28,444 bases of DNA from Phyllobacteriaceae bacterium. GTDB taxonomy: Bacteria > Pseudomonadota > Alphaproteobacteria > Rhizobiales > Devosiaceae. Below the pieces are notes generated by a model. It saw only the letters and a list, made by a program, of their open reading frames with translations. It was not told the origin of the DNA and searched no databases. The translations under genes and the position numbers were made by a program. Where the stretch lies: contig JAAZLP010000069.1 in assembly GCA_012799265.1 (NCBI GenBank), positions 1 through 28,444 on the forward strand, given 5' to 3'. Shown piece after piece: positions 8,226 through 15,007 of the stretch (position 1 is its first letter; each line of letters opens with the position of its first letter).

Positions 8226-10238
8226 ATGACTATTGCCTTCTCCCTCGTCACTACCTGGTCCCCTGCCACCGACCACGAACCGCTTGGCTATGGGCTTGAA
8301 CTGACGAATACGGGCGATGAGCCGGTGGCCAATTTCAAACTGGGCTTTTCTGGTCCGGCCCGCATAGATCCGACGGCGACGCTCGAAAACGGCAAGCTGC
8401 TGGTTCGCCTCTCCAACCACACCATGATCGCGCCGCCCGATGGCTTCGTCCTCGAGCCCGGCGAAACCTGGACCTCTGTTGCGCGCGGTCTCTCCTATGG
8501 CCTCCGCCACTGGAGCGACGGCGCCAATTCGGCCTATGTCGTTCTGGAAGATGACAGGGTCATTTCCATTCCGACCGCGCCAACGCAGGGCAAGGGCCAC
8601 AATTCGCCTCTGCTGAAGGGCGCAGCGAAATTCCCCGTGCCGGCCAAGGCGCCCGTCGCCCATTCGATCATTCCCTGGCCAAAGCATGTCGCTACGACCG
8701 GATCGCGCGTGGCGCCTGTCGGGTTAAACCTGCTGCCTGAGGGTGATCTGGCGATCCGCGCTGCCGATGCCTTTGCGGACCTGACCGCGGAGCTCTTTCC
8801 GGTCGAGGCTATTGTCCGCCCGGCCTCAGAAGGCGGCATGAGTGTTCATGTCGTCGAAAAGCCGGGCCTTGGCGAAGAAGCCTATGAGATCGCCTTCGCT
8901 GAACAGAGCGTCGGTGTTGCCGCCACCACCCGCGCCGGTCTCTTCTATGGCCTCGTGACGCTGGGCCACATGCTGCGCGGCGCCCGGCAATATCCGGGCA
9001 CTTTCACCTGGCCGACGGGCGGCATCATTGCCGATGAGCCTGGCTTTGGTTTCCGCGGGTCGCATCTCGACGTGGCTCGCCAGTTCTATACCGGCGCAGA
9101 AGTCAGCCGCCTCATCCGCATCATGGCCTGGAACAAGATGAACAAGTTCCACTGGCACCTGACGGAAGACGAAGCCTGGCGGCTTGAGATCGACGCCTAT
9201 CCGGCCCTCACGGAAATCGGGGCGTGGCGTGGTCACGGCAAGGCCTTGCCGCCATTGTTGGGTTCGGGGCCGCAGCCGACCGGCGGCTATTATTCCAAGG
9301 CGGTGGTGCGCGAGATTGTCGAGCTTGCCGACGACCTCAATATGGATGTCATCCCCGAGATCGACATGCCGGGCCATTTCTATGCCGCGCTGCAGGCGCT
9401 GCCCGAATTGCGCGATCCGGCAGAGCAGGGCGAATACCAGTCGGTTCAGGGTTTTCCCAATAACAGCCTCAACCCTGCCAATCCCAAGGTCTATGAATTC
9501 GTCGAGAAGATCGTCGACGAAGTGCTGGAGCTCTTCCCCGCAGGCATCTTCCATCTTGGCGCAGACGAGGTGCCGCTGGCAGCATGGTCAGGCTCGCCCA
9601 TGGCGCTCGACATGCTCGAAGAAATGGCCGGTCCGGCCATGCGGAAAAAGCACGAGGCGCAGTTCAACCAACTGGGCAATCACCACGGCGCCGACGAGAT
9701 CGAAGGCTCGCCCACAGCCATTCTCCAGGCCGAATTCATCAAGCGCGTCCATAAATATATCACCGCCAAGGGCGCCATGACGGGCGGCTGGGAAGAGGCG
9801 GCGCATGGCGATGCCGTGGCCAAGGACAAGTCCTATGTCATTGGCTGGCGCAATGTGGAGATCAATGCGGCGCTTGCGGAACGCGGCTTCAACATCGTCG
9901 TATCGCCCGGTCAGCGCTATTATCTCGACATGGCTAATTCCGTCTCCTGGGCCGAACCGGGTGCCGGTTGGGCAGGGTGGTCAGGTCCGCAGGAGACCTA
10001 TGAGTTCGAGGCGCGTGCCGGGTTCTCCGAAGAGGGTTTGAAGCACCTGCTCGGTGTCCAGAGCTGCATCTGGTCGGAAAGCATGACCGATCGCGCGATC
10101 TTTGACCGCCTGGTTTTCCCCCGCCTCTCGGCGGTCGCCGAAGCAGGCTGGACCCTGCCGGAACGCAAGAGCTGGGACCGGTTCAAGTCCATGGTGGGAC
10201 TGATGCCGATCATGTACGGCCACTGGGCGGCGGACTAG
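8226..10238 (+). CDS. beta-N-acetylhexosaminidase, glycoside hydrolase family 20
   Basis: A 670-residue enzyme. Residues 1-140 look like an all-beta accessory domain, about 145-270 is the GH20b-like domain (starting SIIPWPKHV), and from GFRGSHLDVARQFY (275) on is the catalytic barrel with NKMNKFHWHLTEDEAWRLEI. The catalytic pair is D447-E448 in HLGADEVP, the substrate-assisted Asp-Glu of GH20. The late tryptophan motif GVQSCIWSE is also present. There is no signal peptide, so it should act in the cytoplasm on oligosaccharide brought in by the ABC system, removing terminal GlcNAc or GalNAc. A small hairpin (TGCGGC-ATCG-GCCGCA, 8193-8208) separates it from the regulator gene. The ribosome site is weak (CGGACT). 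Confidence 0.92.
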   Translation: MTIAFSLVTTWSPATDHEPLGYGLELTNTGDEPVANFKLGFSGPARIDPTATLENGKLLVRLSNHTMIAPPDGFVLEPGETWTSVARGLSYGLRHWSDGANSAYVVLEDDRVISIPTAPTQGKGHNSPLLKGAAKFPVPAKAPVAHSIIPWPKHVATTGSRVAPVGLNLLPEGDLAIRAADAFADLTAELFPVEAIVRPASEGGMSVHVVEKPGLGEEAYEIAFAEQSVGVAATTRAGLFYGLVTLGHMLRGARQYPGTFTWPTGGIIADEPGFGFRGSHLDVARQFYTGAEVSRLIRIMAWNKMNKFHWHLTEDEAWRLEIDAYPALTEIGAWRGHGKALPPLLGSGPQPTGGYYSKAVVREIVELADDLNMDVIPEIDMPGHFYAALQALPELRDPAEQGEYQSVQGFPNNSLNPANPKVYEFVEKIVDEVLELFPAGIFHLGADEVPLAAWSGSPMALDMLEEMAGPAMRKKHEAQFNQLGNHHGADEIEGSPTAILQAEFIKRVHKYITAKGAMTGGWEEAAHGDAVAKDKSYVIGWRNVEINAALAERGFNIVVSPGQRYYLDMANSVSWAEPGAGWAGWSGPQETYEFEARAGFSEEGLKHLLGVQSCIWSESMTDRAIFDRLVFPRLSAVAEAGWTLPERKSWDRFKSMVGLMPIMYGHWAAD

Positions 10239-10244
10239 CCGCCC
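10225..10244. terminator. hairpin across the GH20 stop codon, possible shared terminator
   Basis: GGGCGGC (10225-10231) and GCCGCCC (10238-10244) form a perfect seven-pair stem with a six-base loop holding the TAG stop. The convergent SDR gene ends only eight bases away, so one hairpin may serve both. It lacks a T-run, which weakens the call. Confidence 0.35.
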
Positions 10245-10245
10245 G

Positions 10246-11103
10246 CTACCCGTTGATGATCTCCCCGCCATTGGGGTGGAGCACCTGGCCGGTGATGTAG
10301 GAGCTGTCCTCGCAGGCAAGGAAGAGGTAGCAGGGCGCCACCTCATTGGGTTGCCCCGGACGCTTGAGCGGTTGGCTGGCGCCGAATTCGGCAACCTTGT
10401 CCGCGTCGAAGGTCGCCGGAATGAGAGGCGTCCAGATCGGTCCCGGTGCCACGGCATTGACCCGGATGCCCTTCTCGGCCAGTTGCCCAGACAGCGAGCG
10501 GGTGAAGGCGACGATGGCGCCCTTGGTGGAAGAATAGTCGATCAGCTCCGGCGAGCCGCGATAGGCCGTAACCGAGGTGGTGTTGATGATGGCCGAGCCT
10601 TCCGCGAGATAGGGCATGGCTGCCTGCGTAAGATAGAAATAGCCGAAGAGATTGGTCTCGAAAGTCGAGCGCAATTGCTCGGGCGTGATCTCGGTCACTT
10701 CTTCCTTGGGATGCTGCTCGGCTGCGTTGTTGACCACAACGTCTAGCTTGCCGAACTGCTCGATGACCTGCCCGACGACATTGTCGCAAAAGACCTTGTC
10801 ACCGACATCGCCGCGGAGCAGCAGCGCCTGCTTGCCTTCCTGCTTGATGGCATCAGCAGTGATGGCCGCATCCTCGGTTTCTTCGAGATAGACCAGCGCC
10901 ACTTCGGCGCCCTCGCGGGCAAAGAGCACGGCGGTGGCGCGACCGATGCCGCTGTCGCCGCCGGTGATGATGGCAACCTTGTCTTTCAGCCGACCAGTGC
11001 CGGGATAGCGCGGCATGTATTGCGGCTTAGGGTGCATTTCGGTCTCGCGACCGGGCTGGTGGTCCTGCGTCTGGGGCGGGTTGACCTGTTTTTCGTCGGG
11101 CAT
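10246..11103 (-). CDS. SDR-family oxidoreductase, YghA / general stress protein 39-like
   Basis: A 285-residue short-chain dehydrogenase/reductase with the roughly 35-residue polar N-terminal arm that marks the YghA/YdaD subgroup (QDHQPGRETEMHPKPQY). The cofactor motif is TGGDSGIG near residue 48, followed by NNAA, a catalytic serine in NTTSV and YSSTKG (Tyr-Lys). The end, ITGQVLHPNGGEIING, is also characteristic. Relatives reduce aldehydes or oxidise sugars and are often stress-induced. AAAGGAA precedes the ATG. It follows a small basic-protein gene by 21 bases on the same strand, so the two are probably cotranscribed. Confidence 0.9.
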   Translation of the reverse strand: MPDEKQVNPPQTQDHQPGRETEMHPKPQYMPRYPGTGRLKDKVAIITGGDSGIGRATAVLFAREGAEVALVYLEETEDAAITADAIKQEGKQALLLRGDVGDKVFCDNVVGQVIEQFGKLDVVVNNAAEQHPKEEVTEITPEQLRSTFETNLFGYFYLTQAAMPYLAEGSAIINTTSVTAYRGSPELIDYSSTKGAIVAFTRSLSGQLAEKGIRVNAVAPGPIWTPLIPATFDADKVAEFGASQPLKRPGQPNEVAPCYLFLACEDSSYITGQVLHPNGGEIING

Positions 11104-11124
11104 GGAAATTCCTTTATGTCGAGC

Positions 11125-11439
11125 CTAGTGGGCGTGGTGTTCGGCATTCCGCTTGCGCGTTGCGGCCGCCTTCTTGGCCGAGGCGGAGCGCTCTTCGGCC
11201 GACCGGCTGGCGGATGCCTTGCCGCCTTTCTCACCGCCCTTGTGTGCGGCAGGGTGGCCGGTATCCTTGCCGCGACCGGAGCCCGATTTCTTGCCACCAC
11301 CATCGTCCTTGTTGACGCTGGCCCAGGCGCGGCGCTCGGCTTCTTCCTTGCCGACGCCCTTCTTTTCGTAGCTCTCTTCGATATGCGCTGCCTTGCGCTT
11401 CTGCTTGTCCGTGTAAGCGGACTTGTCACCCTGCGGCAT
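11125..11439 (-). CDS. small basic hydrophilic protein (often labelled plasmid stabilization protein)
   Basis: A 104-residue protein. ATG 11439 is chosen over longer frames because AGGAGG lies five bases before it. The N-terminal part (YTDKQKRKAAHIEESYEKKG, then an EEAERRAWASVNK stretch) is a conserved small module in Hyphomicrobiales that databases often name plasmid stabilization protein. The tail is low-complexity: Gly/Lys/Ser repeats such as GGGKKSGSGRGK, then Ala/Lys/Arg-rich sequence ending in His residues. The tail should be disordered and could bind nucleic acid. The inherited name has little experimental support. The gene leads an apparent two-gene operon with the SDR gene, which suggests a general stress role. 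Confidence 0.7.
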   Translation of the reverse strand: MPQGDKSAYTDKQKRKAAHIEESYEKKGVGKEEAERRAWASVNKDDGGGKKSGSGRGKDTGHPAAHKGGEKGGKASASRSAEERSASAKKAAATRKRNAEHHAH

Positions 11440-11655
11440 GGCCGCCTCCTGCTCTGGCATTGGGACGAGGCGCGGTGCGGATGGGATAAGGGCTCGGCTG
11501 CCAATTCGTTGGCCGAAGCGGGAAACCGGAAAAACCACATCGTTCCCTATGCCATCGCGTCCGGTTGACACGCACCGGCCTCGTGCGCTGCCAACGGCGG
11601 ACCCTCGGGTCGGTTGCGCCACGGTGATCACAAAGTTCGTGAAGTGGTTTTGGGC

Positions 11656-12222
11656 TCAGCGCATCGGCTTGCTGAGAAAGCGGGAGCCTCGCGAAACGAA
11701 ACGCCACGGCGTCTCGACGCCCTTGGTGATGCCGATACGGGGACCAGTGGCGACGTCGTGGCTCTGGTCCGGCGGCAGGAGCGCGAAAGGCGGCTCATCC
11801 AGTGAGAGCCCGTTCTGGTTTAGATCAATGGCCAACGCTTGGGCCAGTTTGCCTGGCCCCGAACAGAGCTGCCGGTCGGGGAGGGGGCCGCGTCGCTGAT
11901 GCATGGCTGCGAGCCCCTTCGTCGGTTCCATTGCCCGGATCAGGATGGCGCTGCCCGGTTTGCAGACGAAGTTCAGGCAATAGTGGATGCCGTAAATCTT
12001 GTAGACATAGGCATGGCCGGGTGCGCCGAACATCGCCGCATTGCGCAGGGTCGGTCCGCGAAAGCTGTGTGACGCAGGATCGGACTGGTCATAGGCTTCT
12101 ACTTCGACAATCAGGCCGCCCACGCCCTCGAGCAGCAGTTCGACACCGATCAATTCCGGCGCCACTTCCAGCACGGGCCGATCAAAAAAGTCTCGGGTCA
12201 GCATGGGACGATCATCGATCAA
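11656..12222 (-). CDS. mpg: 3-methyladenine DNA glycosylase (Aag/MPG family)
   Basis: A 188-residue monofunctional base-excision glycosylase of the mammalian AAG type. Marks in order: LTRDFFDRPVLEVAPELIG, the catalytic glutamate segment GLIVEVEAYDQSDPASHSFRG, then RNAAMFGAPGHAYVYKIYG, CLNFVC, AILIRAMEP, and CSGPGKLAQALAI. It removes alkylated or deaminated purines from DNA. The start is uncertain: TTG 12222 has AAGGGCAGG at good spacing, while ATG 12204, six codons later, has no visible ribosome site. Both keep the whole domain. It is divergent from the beta-lactamase gene. Confidence 0.9.
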   Translation of the reverse strand: MIDDRPMLTRDFFDRPVLEVAPELIGVELLLEGVGGLIVEVEAYDQSDPASHSFRGPTLRNAAMFGAPGHAYVYKIYGIHYCLNFVCKPGSAILIRAMEPTKGLAAMHQRRGPLPDRQLCSGPGKLAQALAIDLNQNGLSLDEPPFALLPPDQSHDVATGPRIGITKGVETPWRFVSRGSRFLSKPMR

Positions 12223-12311
12223 GAAAACCTGCCCTTGCCGCGATTTAGGCGACTTTGGTGTGAACTGTGCTGCAACGCGCTGCGGCGGTCATAGGAGCAT
12301 AATGTCGGATC

Positions 12312-13121
12312 ATGAAACCCGTTTCCCTCCTTCTTGCGCTGACGTTCCTCCTATTTTTCGGGCCAGTTCAAGCGCGCACACTCTGCACGCTTGTTGCGGA
12401 TCCGGACACGCGGGCGGTTTTGTTGGCGAAAGGCGATTGCGAGACACGGGTCACGCCGGCTTCGACATTCAAACTTCCGCTGGCGGTCATCGGATTTGAC
12501 GCAGGCATTTTAAAGTCGGCACATGATCCTGTGCTGCCGTTCAAAGAGGGCTATCCCGATTGGGGTGGTGCCCCATGGCAGCGCGACAATGATCCGCTCT
12601 CCTGGATGACACATTCAACGCTCTGGTATTCCCAACGGCTGACCGAACAGCTCGGTGCAGAGCAGTTTGCGCGATACGTGACGGCAATGGGTTATGGCAA
12701 TGCGGACCTGTCGGGCGACGCGGGGCAGAACAATGGCCTGCAGCGCTCCTGGATATCCTCGTCGCTCCGCATCTCGCCGCTCGAGCAGGCTGGCTTCATG
12801 GCGTCGCTCCTGAAAGGTCAATTGCCGGTTTCCCAGGACGCGCATCGTCTGGCTTTGTCTCTCGTCCAAGCCGCAGGCACTGCCGACGGCTGGACGATCT
12901 ATGGCAAGACGGGCTCCGCCTATCCGCGCAATTCGAAGGGCAATTTCATCTATTCGCAGGGCTGGGGCTGGTATCTCGGCTGGGCGGAAAAGGACGGCAA
13001 ACGCCTCGTTCTCGTGCGTCTCAATCAGGACAGTGAAAACCACGACATCACCGCTGGATGGCGGGCCCACGATGAGATCATTGCGGAATGGCCGGGGCTG
13101 ATGGCGCAGATCGGCCGCTGA
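12312..13121 (+). CDS. class D (OXA-type) serine beta-lactamase
   Basis: A 269-residue periplasmic enzyme. A signal peptide covers about residues 1-21, with cleavage likely after VQA. Catalytic motifs are in the right order and spacing: S51-T-F-K54 (nucleophile and carbamylated lysine), S102-T-L where class D usually has S-x-V, Y128-G-N130, W147 in QRSWISSSLRISPLEQ, and K199-T-G201. It hydrolyses beta-lactams; environmental class D enzymes vary in activity. AGGAG is present at about 12293-12297 but 14 bases from this ATG, and it fits better a different ATG at 12302 in another frame. The signal peptide and motifs leave no doubt about the frame. Confidence 0.9.
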   Translation: MKPVSLLLALTFLLFFGPVQARTLCTLVADPDTRAVLLAKGDCETRVTPASTFKLPLAVIGFDAGILKSAHDPVLPFKEGYPDWGGAPWQRDNDPLSWMTHSTLWYSQRLTEQLGAEQFARYVTAMGYGNADLSGDAGQNNGLQRSWISSSLRISPLEQAGFMASLLKGQLPVSQDAHRLALSLVQAAGTADGWTIYGKTGSAYPRNSKGNFIYSQGWGWYLGWAEKDGKRLVLVRLNQDSENHDITAGWRAHDEIIAEWPGLMAQIGR

Positions 13122-13221
13122 CTGGATCGCTTCTGACGAACAATGCCTTCGTCCTGATCGCCTTGGTGAACCTCTCGGGAAGGGCTAGCTATAGGCCAAT
13201 AGTTTTCTCAGAGAGGTCGAC

Positions 13222-14145
13222 ATGATTGACGCTTCCGTCCAGACCAATGTCCGCTCCAAGCCAATCCTGCCGCTGACCACGACGCTGGGGCCCGTCCATA
13301 TTGCCGTCACCGACCGCGCCAAGGCACTTGCCATCTGGCAGGATGTTGTCGGCCTTGACCTCATCGAGGAGAAGGGCAATGCGCTCCATCTCGGTGCCGG
13401 TGGCAAGGTGCTGATCGTGCTCGAGACCGGCGCGACACAGCCTGTCGTGCAGCGGACCATTGGCCTTTATCATGTCGCCATTCACGTCCCACGCCGGGTT
13501 GACCTTGCCCAGATGGCCGTTCGCGCCCTGCAGCGCAATGTCCGCATATCGCCGACCGATCACCTCGTCTCGGAAGCCATCTATCTCTGGGATTTCGACG
13601 GCAATGGTATCGAGATCACCTTTGAAACGCCTGATCGTGGCACATTGGGCGATCCGGACAAGGGTGAGACCTATGCCGTTGCGGCTGATGGCAAGCCCCA
13701 TTCGGGTCGTGAACCGATCGACCTCGACGGCCTCCTCGCCGAGTTGGGTCCTTCCCCGGTTCTGGCCGCGCGCATGCCATCCGGCACGCGCATCGGCCAT
13801 GTCCATGTCCATGTTGGCAATCTCAACGCGGCCATGGAATTCTATCGGGACGTGCTTGGCTTTGCCGGCTTCATGCTGATCCATTCCTTCGGCATGGGCG
13901 ATGTCGGGCTCGACTACATGCCCCATACGCTGGCCTTCAACGTCTGGTCCGGCCCCAACGCCAAGCTGCCGCAGGCCGGTTCGGCAGGGCTCCGGTGGTT
14001 CACCATTCGCCTGCCGGATGCCGACAGTCTGGCTGCGCTGAAATCGCGCCTGGAAAAGGCGGGTGCCGCAGTCGATGTCGTCGGCAATGATCTTGAGACG
14101 CGCGACCCCTTCGGCAATCGTATCCGTCTCGAACTCGCCAACTGA
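13222..14145 (+). CDS. VOC-family protein, catechol-2,3-dioxygenase-like, two domains
   Basis: A 307-residue protein with two vicinal oxygen chelate modules. The first (about 20-145) starts LGPVHIAVTDRAKALAIWQDVVGL and ends YLWDFDGNGIEITFE; the second (about 195-305) starts RIGHVHVHVGNLNAAMEFYRDVLGF and ends RDPFGNRIRLEL. The histidine after the first strand, the GLYHVAIHVP strand and the final glutamate supply the usual metal-binding positions. Layout and length match the Bacillus CatE/YfiE group of extradiol dioxygenase-like proteins. The substrate is unknown. The gene stands alone and is closed by a strong terminator. Confidence 0.85.
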   Translation: MIDASVQTNVRSKPILPLTTTLGPVHIAVTDRAKALAIWQDVVGLDLIEEKGNALHLGAGGKVLIVLETGATQPVVQRTIGLYHVAIHVPRRVDLAQMAVRALQRNVRISPTDHLVSEAIYLWDFDGNGIEITFETPDRGTLGDPDKGETYAVAADGKPHSGREPIDLDGLLAELGPSPVLAARMPSGTRIGHVHVHVGNLNAAMEFYRDVLGFAGFMLIHSFGMGDVGLDYMPHTLAFNVWSGPNAKLPQAGSAGLRWFTIRLPDADSLAALKSRLEKAGAAVDVVGNDLETRDPFGNRIRLELAN

Positions 14146-14154
14146 TCCTTTACG

Positions 14155-14185
14155 CCGCGCCATGGTTTCCCCATGGTGCGGTTTT
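14155..14185 (+). terminator. rho-independent terminator of the VOC gene
   Basis: CCGCGCCATGG and CCATGGTGCGG pair over eleven bases (one G-U) around a five-base loop, followed directly by TTTT. It begins nine bases past the VOC stop. Confidence 0.8.
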
Positions 14186-14202
14186 GAATTGCGGAGAATG
14201 AC

Positions 14203-14745
14203 ATGCAGGGACCCGAAGAGCTGATCCAGTTCTGGTTCGTCGAGCACGGTTACGAAGACTGGTTCGGCGGCGACGCGGTGTTCGATGAGAAATGCACCCG
14301 ATTTGCTGGTCTTCACGCCCAAGCCTCACGCGGTGAGCTTTGGTCCTGGCGCGAGACCTCAGAGGGGCGTCTCGCCGAAATCGTTCTGCTCGACCAGTTC
14401 TCGCGCCAGCTCCTTCGCGGCAGCCCGGAAGCCTTTGCGCAGGACAAGATGGCCTTGGCGCTGGCACAGGAAGCAATCGCCGGCGGCCACGACATGGCCG
14501 TCGACCGCGATTGGGTGACCTTTTTCTACCTGCCCTTCATGCATGCGGAATCGCTTGTGATCCAGGATGAGGGCGTGCGCCTCTATGAGGCCATGGGCGA
14601 CGAAAAGAGCCTCGACTACATGAAGGCACATCGCGATACCGTTGCCCGGTTTGGCCGCTTCCCCTTCCGCAACAAAGCACTGGGGCGCACCAGCACACCC
14701 GAAGAGATCGCCTATATGGAAGAGGCCGGCGACCGCTCGTTCTGA
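14203..14745 (+). CDS. DUF924 family protein, 180 aa
   Basis: A 180-residue soluble helical protein matching the DUF924 family over its whole length. Marks are the opening PEELIQFWF, then LLDQFSRQLLRGSPEAFAQD, FFYLPFMHAES, and the closing ARFGRFPFRNKALGRTSTPEE. The repeated helix pairs resemble a TPR-like fold. The biochemical role is not known. GGAGA precedes the ATG at suitable distance. The gene starts 17 bases behind the VOC terminator, so it has its own promoter or reads through. Confidence 0.88.
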   Translation: MQGPEELIQFWFVEHGYEDWFGGDAVFDEKCTRFAGLHAQASRGELWSWRETSEGRLAEIVLLDQFSRQLLRGSPEAFAQDKMALALAQEAIAGGHDMAVDRDWVTFFYLPFMHAESLVIQDEGVRLYEAMGDEKSLDYMKAHRDTVARFGRFPFRNKALGRTSTPEEIAYMEEAGDRSF

Positions 14746-14798
14746 TCTGAGGCAACCCTTGCCGCCCCTTGTCGTTGCCCCGCCAAAGGAGACGAACA

Positions 14799-14975
14799 AT
14801 GCTATTTGGCGGACAGGCAATGTGGCTGGTGCTGCTGACAGTCGGCGTCGTCGTTCTGGCGGCAGCGATGATCTACGGCACCATGCGCAATCGGCAGCGC
14901 ACGCTCTCCGAGCGGGTGCTGACCGAAGTGGAAACGCGGCGCGAATATGAACGCGAGGATCGCGATCCCTCATGA
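14799..14975 (+). CDS. small single-pass membrane protein, 58 aa
   Basis: The true start is ATG 14799, with AAAGGAG nine bases ahead, not the TTG ten codons earlier. The 58-residue product has one helix (about residues 8-25, MWLVLLTVGVVVLAAAMIYG) followed by a strongly charged tail rich in Arg and Glu, predicted cytoplasmic. No family is recognised. It lies 53 bases behind the DUF924 gene and ends just before a strong terminator, so the two probably share a transcript. Confidence 0.7.
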   Translation: MLFGGQAMWLVLLTVGVVVLAAAMIYGTMRNRQRTLSERVLTEVETRREYEREDRDPS

Positions 14976-14978
14976 AGG

Positions 14979-15007
14979 AAAGGGCGCCGTGGGCGCCCTT
15001 TGTTTTT
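14979..15007. terminator. bidirectional terminator between convergent genes
   Basis: AAAGGGCGCC and GGCGCCCTTT form a perfect ten-pair stem with a three-base loop, followed by GTTTTT on the plus strand. On the minus strand it immediately follows the exporter stop codon at 15006-15008. The same AGGGCGC core recurs in the terminator at 20973. Confidence 0.88.

Noticed and set aside
11521..11560. GGAAC upstream of the small basic protein gene as an EcfG (general stress sigma) promoter
   Set aside because: The second element GTT lies 14-15 bases away instead of the required 16-17, so the match is not acceptable.
13163..13195. TTGGTG and TATAGG as a promoter for the VOC gene
   Set aside because: The spacing is 21 bases, too long for a normal sigma-70 promoter.
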